Assembly: GCA_951640165.1 (NCBI GenBank) | Contig: OX621257.1 | Coordinates: forward strand, 10,985,201 to 11,049,200 | Direction: 5' to 3' | Length of the DNA stretch: 64,000 nt | Origin: Pseudoips prasinana | Taxonomy: Eukaryota > Arthropoda > Insecta > Lepidoptera > Nolidae | In this document: positions 18,585 to 29,154 of the stretch, piece by piece | How positions within the stretch are numbered: position 1 is the stretch's first letter | Layout of the letters: each line of letters starts with the position of its first letter | The notes under the pieces: generated by a model | Databases searched by the model: none | The model's input: the letters and a program-made list of their open reading frames with translations, nothing else | What the model was told of the DNA's origin: nothing | Made by a program: the position numbers and the translations under genes

Positions 18585-18984
18585 CATTTAGTCAATATTA
18601 AGTTTGTACTAAAAATATATTATGGGTGTAGGAAAAGTGTGGTCGTATCTTGTATTATTACCATTGATTACATGCCAAGTAAGCACATAAATAAACACAC
18701 ACTCACATTGCTTACATCCAAAGGATTAATTAAACAACCTGAGGTATAATTACGCGCAGATTTGCTTGCTGGTAACAAATAGGCATATTATAATCTAACG
18801 TGATATTACAGGGTGCGACCACAAATCTGATTACATCTGTGAAGATGGATAACAGTTGTGGCAGGCCTTACTGTTATCCCGTCAGCTAAATATCTGGCTT
18901 CAATTTAATTTAAGTTATTAGAATATGTTTCCCATTGAAACAGAGTCGAAAATAGCCTGACATATTCAAACATTTTACATATAA

Positions 18985-19240
18985 TAATCTTCTGGGACAT
19001 TATTTACAATGGCCATCTGATCCCAAACTAAGCAGAGCTTGAAATATGGAAACCATCTAATACATATAAGTAGGTACTACTTTTCTTTTGTAAATACATA
19101 CTTATATAGATAATTACACCCTCTAACTCAGGATAAACGGACATGTTCATGCACACAAATATCTGTCCTGGGTGGGAATCGAGCCCACGACCTCCAGCGT
19201 GACAAGCAAGGCTTTGCCAACCACGCTAACAGGCTCGTCA
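18985..19240 (-). repeat. tRNA-derived SINE
   Basis: A minus-strand copy of the 11931-12195 family: GTGGGAATCGAGCCCACGAC (B box on the other strand), CACAAATATCTGTCCTGGG and GGCCATCTGATCCCAAAC. Head and tail are both present. Confidence 0.8.
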
Positions 19241-19464
19241 AGTAGTTAAGTTAGATAGAAAGTAAAAATATTTATTTTTACCATATCAGGCATAGTAATC
19301 AAATATTGCATACAAAAGAAAAACAAATTGGGAACGCCAATGAAATATTTCGTCCGACCTGAAAAGCCATATTGCGACAGAGCTGATCTTCTGATAGCGC
19401 TTAATAGTTTTCCTATAACTTAATACGAGATGTATAAATGAACTCAACGGGCAACACCAGGTTA

Positions 19465-19601
19465 GTACAGACGCCAGCACATGCTGTTACCCAAATCTGT
19501 CGATTTCTTTTATAGATTTTCTACTTTATCAAATAAGTATAAGGTTCACTTTCAATTGGGGAAATTTGACAGATTGGGGCTTAATGTGCTGGCTTCTGTA
19601 C
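19465..19601. repeat. MITE, CAGACGCCAGCACATC family
   Basis: Ends GTACAGACGCCAGCACATG and AATGTGCTGGCTTCTGTAC around the shared core. TA flanks the CAGACG-type ends. Confidence 0.8.
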
Positions 19602-20171
19602 CTAGATCACAGTAGCATCCGATCAGACTATGAGAGTCTTCGATCAAATGAGAGTGCACCACCACGCATTCACTAGCGTACCATATGGAAAAATAAAGAA
19701 AGAGGAACGGTTTACTCCCAACAAGCACCCTTAAACGTATGTATGGTATATGGTAAACCCTTAACTTAGTTTACATAGATGTTTATTTAGAAGCATGCTT
19801 CATTATCCGTAGAAGAGAGGAAAAGGCGTCTACCTCACCAAGTAAATAATTACTGTAACATTGATAAAATAAAAATTAAATTGATCTTCTGATAGTTGCC
19901 TGCGGCAAAATGTTTTTTTTTTAATTATGTTTTCTTAATTTATTTTAGATTGTTATTTAGTTTAATTATTTTAGTTTAATTAAGAATTGTACCCCACATT
20001 ATTTATATTGAGCTTGTGGTGCTTGCCTATAAGAGGTAACTATACTGGAATTTGTTCTGTGTACCGATTCTATCTTATGTTTTAGTATAAGTTACTGTTG
20101 GTAAGCCAAAATAAATAAATAAAAAAAATAAAAATAGTTCCAAAAAGACGAAGACTATGACTACAATATTT

Positions 20172-20406
20172 TGACGGGCCCTTTGGCGTGGTGGGTAGCT
20201 TTAGCTTGCCTTACACGCCGCACGTCATGGGTTCGATTCCCACCCAGGACAGATATTTGTGGGCATGATCATGTCTGTTTGTCTATATATATTTATATCT
20301 ATATAAGTATGTATTTACATAAGAAAAATAGTATATGTAGTATATCAGGTTTCCATAGTACGAGCAGATGGCCTTCTGTGAATAATGTCCCGGGATATTA
20401 TTCTTA
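20172..20406 (+). repeat. tRNA-derived SINE
   Basis: GACGGGCCCTTTGGCGTGGT head, B box GGGTTCGATTCCCACCCAGG, CATGATCATGTCTGTTTGTC middle, and a shortened 3' part ending GTCCCGGGATATTATT. Confidence 0.8.
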
Positions 20407-20744
20407 ATATGCTTATATTCTAGCCATATCTAGTGATTTTGCCTGTCTACCCACATTTTTCTTTTTTTTGCTGTGGGGAAAACCGTCCTGAAAACAAGAG
20501 CATAATGAAAGCTGTGTCGGACTCAAACCATCAAATAGCTGTAGCATTGGGTAGAGTCTCGGCTCTTGGGTATGTATGGAAGGGCACCAAAAACTCCTAT
20601 AGGACATCCTGGAGCCAATCCACTGCAATATAGGAAAGGTAGGGTTAATTGGCTTAAAGAGCAGCGCGACTAAGGAAGTACTTTCACCTTACAGAAGACA
20701 TTTCTTAATAATAACATTAATAATTTTATTGTTGTGATTCTGCG

Positions 20745-20925
20745 TGTAGGTAAGGTCGCCAGAGCTCATCGGGGTGAGGGGCACGGTCGGCTACACTTGT
20801 TTGCTGACTCTAAAAGACAGGAAACGCACCCACGACTCCTCTGGTGTTACGAGTGTATATGGGCGGCGGTGAATACTTACCATCAGATGACTCTCTTGCT
20901 CGTTTGTCGCCCTCTGATATTAAAT
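20745..20925 (+). repeat. LINE 3' end fragment
   Basis: A non-coding stretch with CGGCGGTGAATACTTACCAT, CAGATGACTCTCTTGCTCG and a CCTCTGATATTAAATAAAAA end. This matches the usual close of a lepidopteran non-LTR element. Confidence 0.5.
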
Positions 20926-21517
20926 AAAAACCGGCCAAGTGTCGAACTCGCACATGAAGGGTTCCGTAACAGAAAGTATTTCTGTTGATTAAATGAAAGT
21001 AAATTGCGGTTTATGACGTATTAAAAAAAACTACTTGCTAGATCTCGTTCAAACCAATTTTTGTTGTTAGTTTCCACAATAATGTACATCATATATTTTC
21101 TTTAGTTTAATCATACTCTTATTTTAGAAGTTACAGGGGGGGGGGGGGCGACTCTCATTTTACCACTTTGGAAGTGTCTCTCGCGCAAACTATTCGGTTT
21201 AGAAAAAAATCATATTATACACCTCAATATGTTGATTGAACACCTATCCATAGACACCCCACATGTATGGGTACGATGAAATATTTTTTTTTTGATTTTC
21301 ATTTCTATGTATGGCGACCCCCAAAATTATTATTCTTTTTCTATTTTTGTGTAAAATCCTAATGCGGTTCACAGAATACATCTTCCTTATCAAGTTTCAA
21401 CAGTACCTACAGCTCTTATAGTTTCGGAAAAAAGTGGCTGTGACATACGGACGGACAGACAGACATGACGAATCTATAAGGGTTCCGTATTTTGCCATTT
21501 GGCTACGGAACCCTAAA
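20926..21517 (+). repeat. CCGGCCAAGTG-family interspersed repeat
   Basis: The left end is AAAAACCGGCCAAGTGTCGA and the right end has GGACGGACAGACAGACATGA and GGCTACGGAACCCTA. The middle contains an 11-base G-run near 21137. It is about 590 bp, non-coding, and related to 15365-16150 and 63901-64000. Confidence 0.7.
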
Positions 21518-21519
21518 AA

Positions 21520-22320
21520 TGATACTTAAAAGTAATGACAATATCAAATACAGGTGTCAAATGTCGAATGCTTTGTCATTTTTCTCAAGTCCATTTGTCA
21601 TATTATTATGACATCAATCTTGACGTTTTCGGCTTGATGTTTGACGGGATGCCTCGGCGGGTTTGGATACCATTATGTAGGAGTTAAGTGAGTCGGCATA
21701 ACTTTAAGATTTTTTTATCATACAAGTGAGGTAACACTAATCTAGTCTACGTTATGTCACACGACAAAAATAAATACCATTATTTTAGCGTAAATTTAAA
21801 TGTCGTGATCGGTAAAGGATTTCTAAATAAAAAAAAAATATATGTCATCCTTGGAATCTAATTTGAAGTTCTCTTTCAGAAATTATAAGATTTAACAGGT
21901 ACAGTTAGGTAAGTATCTCTGAAAATTTATGTTAGGGCACAACTTCACCTAACAGCTCACAAAGTTTACCGACATATTACAATATATTGTAGCTGTTATA
22001 CCCTAGGCCAATAATACCAGCAATTTACTGGAATTTACTACTCAAATAACATTATGTAGCTATCAATTTAATAGAAATGTTAACAGTGTAAACGGTTCCT
22101 CGTGCGCCGATCGTAAACCCGGGATCTTTGGACCCCACTTGCTACTTTGTCACCTATAAACACACGGAAATAAGGTGTCACTGTGACAAGGGTTAATATG
22201 TCGCACTACCGTGTGATTTATTTGACGGTTCGCTCGTTAGCCTACAAACCTTAAACGTGAAACATGAGATTATAGCAAACTGTATGGTTCATATAGGCAA
22301 AGCCCAAATGTACCCAAAAC
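21520..22320. other. Gene-free stretch
   Basis: No supported gene or repeat family seen. Confidence 0.4.
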
Positions 22321-22327
22321 CTATCAC

Positions 22328-22501
22328 ACTAATATTATAAAGGTGAAAGTTTGTGAGTGTGTATGTTTGTTACTTCTTCAAGTCTAGACGGCTGGAGCGA
22401 TTTTAATAAAATTTGGTATGGAGTTAGCTGACACCCTGGATTAACACATAAGCTATATAATATATAAAGTTTAACGCGGGTAAAACCACGCATAGCTAGT
22501 T
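22328..22501 (-). repeat. ACTAGCTGTGCCCCGCGG-family element
   Basis: It reads CTAATATTATAAAGGTGAAA at the left and GCGGGTAAAACCACGCATAG then CTAGT at the right. It matches 25924-26106 on the opposite strand. Confidence 0.75.
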
Positions 22502-23170
22502 TAAAAATATATCATTCTCCGATACTAAAATCTTGATCAGAACAATATGCATAAATAAGAAACATCTATAAAATGTGGTTTTATATTAGTTTTGTAATAT
22601 TTTATACATTCAACAAAAAACATACATACGTAGTGCCATTTAATCGCGGATATTATAAGGTATTGCTTTGTTAATAATAATGGTTCAAATTAAAATTAAA
22701 CTCCTTTAGCTATTGTGTTTTGGTTTGAATTTTGGAAGGAGTAAGCTAATGTGCGTGGCGCTCTGCAATTGTCATTTATAGTTTTTAACAGTTTCTTGGA
22801 AACCATCCCACAATATTTTATTAGAAAAATCAACGCATATCCATGGTTGGCAGTCATTCTATTTAAGGTAAATTGGTAACTATGCTTAGGTAAGTAATTA
22901 AAAGTTTTAGGGTTAAAAGGGAAAATTATTTAAACTAACATTTTCAAGCAACTTTGAGTCAGAAGTCCTGACCCACTTCAGAATATTAGATAAGCTAGTC
23001 TATAAATGTCTCGACGTCGCAAATTCCCAATTACGAATCCCAAATTATAAATAAGGAACATAAATTCGATCTTATATCAATTCCTTAATTCAAAATTATA
23101 GCTCAAATTAATTATTTCTAAGTTTAAATATTTTAAATTAGAGTAATAAGTAAGTAGCTCATAGCCAGAT

Positions 23171-23412
23171 GCTCTCACCGATCCATAAGTAAGTGATCGG
23201 CGAGGTTAAGCAACTAGACTCGGTCAGTCCAAAGAGGGGTGACCACCAAAGTGGTTTAATTTCTGAGCGTCTCCGTAGATCGGCGGGCACGTTAAGTTGT
23301 CGGACCCGGTTTTAGTAATTAGATAACAGTCGTTAATTCATGTCAGATGCCTACTGTGCGGCTTGAACAACTCTGACACTAGGGTAACCACTGCCCATAC
23401 GATAAGTAAGTA
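23171..23412 (+). repeat. 5S rRNA-derived SINE, full head
   Basis: The 5' part (about 23195-23252) resembles the 5S rRNA internal promoter region: CGAGGTTAAGCAAC, then CGGTCAGTCC and GGGTGACC in the same order as in 5S rRNA. The body runs through TTTCTGAGCGTCTCCGT and ends CTGCCCATACGATAAGTAAG. This is the layout of SINE3-type elements. Other copies are at 983, 10512, 24706 (and its array copies) and 63623. Confidence 0.75.
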
Positions 23413-23429
23413 ACGTTGAATTTTACCTC

Positions 23430-23635
23430 CATCATGCCAATCAAAAGATGTCGACTGTAGGACAAAGACAAGGATCTTAGGGGGGATATGCCATAATCGT
23501 CACATTTGGCAGACGGGTTGGCGATCGAAATTGGATGCTCATAGTACTCAGAGAGACTTCTTTGGTAGACATTCCCTCGGAACGCTTCTGTACCTCCCAC
23601 GGGATGAGATGTAGTGGTGATATTCGTTGCCTTCA
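23430..23635 (-). repeat. LINE-type 3' end fragment
   Basis: On the minus strand it carries CATCTCATCCCGTGGGAGGT, GATCGCCAACCCGTCTGCCA and a TCCTACAGTCGACATCTTTT end, collinear with 8995-9222. A minus-strand ORF of 86 codons across it is incidental. Confidence 0.6.
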
Positions 23636-24104
23636 CCACACACCAAATGTATCCTTATTCGTGTAAAATAAATCTCGTATGTGTGCGCAAACACACACAA
23701 ACACGCGCGCACACACATCTTTATGTCTTAAGCCATAAACCTAATTAGTATACAGAAAGAAGTCTTGTTTTGAAATTATTAACACGAAAATAAGAAAAAG
23801 ATTTAATGTTCTATGTTTTAATTTTTAAATTTTGGTCATGTACATTGTTTTTACACTTCTTATACAAATCTCCCTCTGTCAGTGTTTTGCTGGAAAAAAA
23901 CTCATCGATGATTTAGCTCGCATCGTTTGGTTTTGTACATCAATTTACAAATACAGTTACAATGTATGTAATGTATATTTTCTGTTTGCAATAAAGAATA
24001 AAATCTGAAAATCCGAGGATTTTGATTATTGTACTTACAAAGTATGAATGTATATATTTCTTAGAATACATTGTTATTGTCCCCTTTCAGTGAATAACCC
24101 ACAT

Positions 24105-24345
24105 GCGTTAAGGTTTCCAGACGATAAGTAAACAAGGTAAGTGCCCCTAACTGCTAAGCCAGAGGTCGATCCCCACCCAGGACAAATCTTTGTGTGATGA
24201 GCACGATTACAGTCAGAGTATAATAAGTACGTACTCGTATTTAAAAATATATAAGTCTGTTTTTCAGTTATCTGGTGGCCATATCCCAAAGTGGAATATC
24301 CCAAATTAAGCAGAGTCCGTACTGCTTAATTTGGGATATTCCACT
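24105..24345 (+). repeat. tRNA-derived SINE crossing the left array boundary
   Basis: The head has GTCGATCCCCACCCAGGAC and TTTGTGTGATGAGCACGATT. From 24209 onward (ACAGTCAGAGTATAATAAG) the sequence belongs to the duplicated unit. The 3' half holds a perfect 23-bp inverted repeat. Confidence 0.65.
24291..24344. repeat. Perfect 23-bp inverted repeat, 8-base loop
   Basis: The arms 24291-24313 and 24322-24344 are exact reverse complements. In units 2, 3 and 4 (starting 32783, 41261 and 49738) the last outer base pair is lost (CCAG instead of CCAC). Confidence 0.9.
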
Positions 24346-24705
24346 GGTCAAGGTATTAACCACTATACTATCCAGCCAGTTAATAATTAATATATGGTTG
24401 AAAGATTATTTATTTGCTTAGATTTTAATTCGCTGTAGTACGTTGTGTGTTTCTTCCTTTATTTTTATTTTATGATCCATAATTAATTTCTTTTTTTACA
24501 GACTTATTAAGAAGGACGTTGATAATTCAACTGTCTTTCTTCTTTCTGTATTGTACGTGATATCGATGTATATATTTGTGGGTCAATTTTGATAATTATT
24601 TTTATTGTTTATATTCTTTCGATATAAAAATTAAGACAACCTATCCTTTTTGGAGTGATAAGCAATTATTTCGCGTCGTTTAAGCCGCTCATTAGGTCAG
24701 ACAGT

Positions 24706-24885
24706 CAGAGTAGTCAGGCCTCTGACTACTCTGACTGTTGTCGCGAATAGCTGCAACCGGGACGGACAGCTTAACTTGCCCTCCGAAGCACGAAGACGCT
24801 CAGAATTTAAACCACTTTGGCGGTCACCCGTCTATGGACTGACCGCAAGCCTAGTTGTTTAACCTCGCCAATCCTTTACGGACCA
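24706..24885 (-). repeat. 5S rRNA-like SINE piece with an internal hairpin
   Basis: It contains CTCCGAAGCACGAAGACGCT, AAACCACTTTGGCGGTCACC and GTTTAACCTCGCCAA, matching the head half of 23171-23412 reversed. The left part is replaced by a 17-bp inverted repeat (24701-24717 and 24722-24738). Copies are in units 2-4 at about +8492, +16970 and +25447. Confidence 0.7.
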
Positions 24886-25804
24886 GTGATAAGCAATAAT
24901 TTATTTTTATGGCTGTAGCATGTTTTACTGGAAATAACAAGTTTATCGGTTCAAATCGGTTCAAAAAGTATTAACTATTGGAAAACTTAAGCTAAAAACA
25001 AAATCTATAGCTGAACAGCCAACATCATTCTGTTCTTTTAGTTACGTAAGTATGTAAGTTGTGAGAAAATATATATCTTAAAATCGATCTTCTTTTAATA
25101 CTATACGAACCTACTTTTATATAGAATATTTGACGCTAATACATACATAACAAGATAACTCTACTAAGTATATATTAAATATTATGAACAGCTCTAAGCT
25201 CACTGAAGTACCTACTTCATCATTTTTTATATACTCATAGAAACGTGACCTGGCTACAAAACAGGCTAGACTGCCTACATTCGCTTGGCCAGCCTGTAAA
25301 ACCCTAACATTGTATCTTACATAGCCTACAACCTAACAAAAATAGCGCAGAATGTAAGATTTTTTTATGTAATGGCCTTTTTAACCCAGTTTCAGAGAAG
25401 TGTTCTCAAGTTGATGTGTAGTGTGATAGTTGACGTAAATGCAACGTAAATAAATGGAATTCGTATTTTTTAATTACTAAGCATTTTAACATTTACTTCT
25501 ATGGATACTTTACAGAGTTGTAAAACTTATTCGAAGTATGTTATGTAACCTTCTTTATATTAGAAGCCGCCCAGAGTGTGAGAGTTTTATGTAAAACTCT
25601 CAGCGGTTTTGTACGGATCAAATATTATAAATTATAGTCTATGTGTTTGTTATTCGGATGTATAAGCTATATTACTACAAATAATCAATATTAATATAGA
25701 AGTAAAATCAATATTATAGATTATAAGGCCATATGTAATTTACCTACTTTAAAAACTTAACTCTTTTTACCGAGAATAAATGAATTGGATTAAACAAATA
25801 ATCC

Positions 25805-25893
25805 TGTTCATCACACATATTTGTCCCGGGTGCAAATCGAACCTACAACCTCTGCCTTAGCGGTCAAGGTCACAAACCACTACACCACGAGGC
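25805..25893 (-). repeat. tRNA-derived SINE head
   Basis: GCCTCGTGGTGTAGTGGTTT on the minus strand is A-box-like, with TGTAGGTTCGATTTGCACCC as B box and then CACACAAATATG-like sequence. Repeated in each array unit. Confidence 0.65.
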
Positions 25894-25923
25894 AAAAACT
25901 GCGAAAAGAAACCATATGATTTT

Positions 25924-26106
25924 ACTAGCTGTGCCCCGCGGTTTTACCCGCGTCAAACTTTATAAATTATAGCCTATGTGTTAATCCAGGGTGTCAGCTA
26001 ACTCCATACCAAAATTATTAAAATCGCTCCAGCCGTTTAGTTGTGAAGGAGTAACAAACATACACACTCACACAGTCACAAGCTTTCGCCTTTATAATAT
26101 TAGTGT
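25924..26106 (+). repeat. ACTAGCTGTGCCCCGCGG-family element (complete)
   Basis: It starts ACTAGCTGTGCCCCGCGG and ends CTTTATAATATTAGTGTGA. 183 bp, non-coding. Repeated in units 2-4. Confidence 0.8.
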
Positions 26107-26414
26107 GATTAGAGGATTCAATAAAATCATATGGTATTATAAGGATTTATAAGTTGTTCAGAAGTGAAACTTCCTGGGACACGTAACTATTTCAATCTCA
26201 GAGCTGTACCTAAGTGTGTGGATTATACCACTCTTATGTAAATAAGGGATGGGACTTACGCGTCTTCTTGTAATTAAGTAGGTATATTTGTCTTTAGCCT
26301 TTAGAGTAAGTACTCCAGATATGTGTAAAGTTTCCAAGTGTACAACTTGCAACAAAAATAATATGTTGAATATATTTATATCATAATTTTGAATTAATAA
26401 TGAATTTGTTTCAG

Positions 26415-26925
26415 ACTAGCTGTGCCCTCAGAATAAAAAATAAAAAAAGTAAATAAAAAATAGTTTATTTCGGTATCTTATTCTACTACAATTTATCTTA
26501 CATAGGGGTCTCCTTTTAGGTATATTAAATACTTGTGATAGGAGGCCCCGCATAGAATATCTCTAATATTTTGTCTCGTGTCGCAAACTTATAAAAAATT
26601 CACATAAACCTTACCTTTCCATACAAACTTTCATCCCCTATTGTTGTTTTACATCCTTGGGGGTAAAACTTTTACAAACTCTGTATATCATATTTATTTA
26701 TATCTCATCAACAACCTAAAAAGTAAGTTTCAAGCTTCTAGCTCTAAAAATGACGATACTTCCATACAAATTTTCATCGCCCTTTTCAACTCCTTACAAC
26801 CCTTTATTGGCATTAAAAAGTACTCTAGTTTACTTTTTCAGGCTCTAGACTATGTGTGTACCATTAAAATCAGTTCGAAAGACATACAGACGAGTTACTT
26901 TCGCATTTACAATATTAGTAGGATG
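26415..26925 (+). repeat. Longer variant of the ACTAGCTGTG family
   Basis: It starts ACTAGCTGTGCCCTCAG and ends ACTTTCGCATTTACAATATT, AGTAGGAT. About 510 bp and non-coding. A 95-codon ORF inside it (26641-26928) has no motif. Repeated in units 2-4. Confidence 0.6.
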
Positions 26926-26956
26926 TAAACAGCTAAGCAACAGGAAGCTAACACTT

Positions 26957-27115
26957 AGAAGAAGAAGAAGAAGTACACTTTATTGCAAAAATAAGTAAAA
27001 CATAACAATGGTTACAAACACGGACATAAACTTATTATGCAATTGGCGGCCTTATCGCTAAAAGCGATCTCTTCCAGGCAACCACTGTGCGTTGAATGGA
27101 CCAGAATTGAAAATA
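26957..27115 (-). repeat. CR1/Jockey-type LINE 3' end fragment
   Basis: The minus strand has GGAAGAGATCGCTTTTAGCG and ATAAGGCCGCC. The LINE ending at 59030 carries a similar stretch (TGGAAGAGAATGCC, TTTGGCATTAAGTCCGCC). It lies against a (GAA)n tract. Repeated in units 2-4. Confidence 0.6.
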
Positions 27116-27256
27116 ACCTGATGAAGGTAGCAGAAGATGTACTAAGCTTGTTTGATAACTTGTTTGAAAGTAATAAGAAATATTTTTACTTGCAATTCTA
27201 CACCCTATGTCGGTGACTGTGGTTTGTCTGCGGATTTTGACATTTCTGATTCGATC

Positions 27257-27601
27257 TCACAAGGAATCTCCGAGCTTAGCCCTCTCCATTGCTTTTTGGG
27301 TGATCCTGAGCCTTCTAATAAGGCAACATAGTGAGCGACCACATCTCTGTTCCGTTGTCATCACTGACAACACACACTGGTCGAAGACTTTTGACTTGAG
27401 ACGCTGCGGTAGTTTGGACGAAAAGATGTTACGTAGCTTCCCAAACGCGGCCCAACCGAGTTGGATTCTACGATTACCTAGTTGGATGGTCTGTCCTAGG
27501 TGAATATAGTTCTCTAAAAGTTCGTGTGCAGGGTCTCCAACCTTCAATTGAGTGGGTGCTACATGGACGTTCGACATGATGTTCATCTTATCCATGTTCA
27601 T
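27257..27601 (-). pseudogene. RTE-type reverse transcriptase remnant, unit 1
   Basis: A 114-codon frame has YIHLGQTIQLGNRRIQLGWA, FGKLRNIFSSKLPQRLKSKV, FDQCVLSVMTT and ITQKAMERAKLGDSL. This is the segment that follows the RT core in RTE-clade proteins and precedes the region preserved at 16240-16665. RT catalytic motifs are absent, so it is a dead fragment. Confidence 0.8.
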
Positions 27602-28574
27602 TGTGAGTGATATCCGACATTGATGCCAAAGCCTTTCCAGACCAGAAGGTTGAAATATTTTTCTTTTTCCACAAATTGGCTAGATTGAACTTTTTTAGCT
27701 ATCATGAGTAGATTACGCCGTTTAAACTTTATTTTCTATTTATGTTACACCTTGGCTCGCAAAGTTTTGTTAATAAATGTTTAACTACATTCAAGTTATA
27801 ATACCTCTTGTTAATTATTTGGAAACTTACAGAACTATCACTGATTATAATTGAATTTCAAATCTGTTTGTTAATGACCCGAGTCCAACTGAAAATACCG
27901 TGGTGTATTGACTTTTTGTTGGGTTTTATATGAAAAAAAAAGTATTGAAAAGCAGTGAAAACCCGTTTTGGTGATGATATATACACGATTATTAATATAT
28001 TTAAGATGAAAACGGTGGGCGGCTTCACTTAAGTTTACCAAATTAATCATCATCATTATCATTATCAGGCTAATATCATTCACTGCTGGATATAGTCCTA
28101 AAAATTTCTAAAACTTTTCCATTTGGAGGGATTAGCCGTCACTGCGCTTAGCAAGTGAAAAAAGAAATGTAAATTAATACACATTTCCAATTTTTTTTAG
28201 ATTAGATTTAGGCAAGTCTTTGCAATGCAAATAATGCTAACAAGTTTATAACAACATACAAATATTGAAGTAAGCACCCCATAAGTAAGTCGATCAATCA
28301 CCGCAAGCAGCACTCGTTCACAAGTATGGGCTCACAAGCCACCCGATGCACTTTGTCAGCGCAAGCAAAAACAGACAATGGGAGCATTACAAACCGCCAG
28401 CGGAGGACTTATTGAATGTAAAACTGTAGCAAGTAGTTGTTAAAAGGAAATCTGTGACAGATTAAGTTAAGTAGGTTGTAGAAGAAAAAAACAGATGTCT
28501 CTACTCTATAGACGATTTATAAATCAATATGTTTTTAATTAAATAATTTATTAATAATAACTATTATTATTATT

Positions 28575-28626
28575 AATAGTGTGTTAATAATAACTATTAT
28601 TATATAGTTATTATTAACACACTATT
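28575..28626. repeat. Perfect 23-bp inverted repeat, units 1 and 4 only
   Basis: The arms 28575-28597 and 28604-28626 are exact reverse complements around TATTAT. Unit 4 has the same form near 54015-54075. Units 2 and 3 lack the right arm and instead keep a GCAGTGAAAG segment that is in frame with the downstream ORF. Confidence 0.9.
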
Positions 28627-28635
28627 AAAGAATTC

Positions 28636-28857
28636 TTGACTAGGGCCAGGCAGGAAGTCTTCACAAAAGCGCGTTTATATTTCGGCTTTCGGACGGTTTG
28701 GTCTCAAAACTCCATTATCTTCATCAAATCTGCAGATGGAATCCGTCACAAGATTTCTACAACTGAGCAGCTGACTTCTCTTTATGCCAGGTACCCAAAG
28801 ACCACGGTGGAACCGTCGACACCTGGTAGTAGCGGCGGGGATGAACTGAAAAAATAG
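28636..28857 (+). pseudogene. LINE ORF1 C-terminal fragment, unit 1
   Basis: A 73-codon frame, TRARQEVFTKARLYFGFRTV followed by WSQNSIIFIKSADGIRHKIS and a Ser/Gly-rich tail. The pattern resembles the C-terminal domain of insect LINE ORF1 proteins (the FP-C type). The zinc-finger or coiled-coil N-terminus is missing. Its 5' end runs into the AT hairpin, which removed the in-frame lead present in units 2 and 3. It might be ORF1 of the LINE downstream, but 1.5 kb and another element lie between. Confidence 0.5.
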
Positions 28858-29154
28858 TGCTCTGTGATCAAAAGTGCTAAACTTTGCAAAAGTTCATAAT
28901 TTACGTTGTAATTGTATATTTGTTATATTTTACTTACCTCTAGGAATCATTGTTTGTTGTTGGCTTCTATAATGCCACTTATTTTGAGGGTCAGGAAAAA
29001 TAACTTATATCAGTCATTACCCTCTAATAATTTGATATTTGCTTTACTTTTGCTAATTTCTAATACCTGTATGGTGAAGGTTTGTCCAAAGAGTATATAA
29101 CTAAAACTAAACTACGTTTTGTTGTCAATAATTTTCTATTTGTCATTTGAATTA

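Noticed and set aside
23195..23252. 5S rRNA gene
   Set aside because: Only the internal-promoter half resembles 5S, and it runs straight into a repeated unrelated body, so it is a SINE head.
23379..23639. 86-codon minus-strand ORF
   Set aside because: It lies across a 5S-like SINE end and a LINE 3' fragment and has no continuous origin.
26641..26928. 95-codon ORF repeated in each unit
   Set aside because: It sits within a non-coding interspersed repeat. It is conserved only because the whole unit was duplicated.
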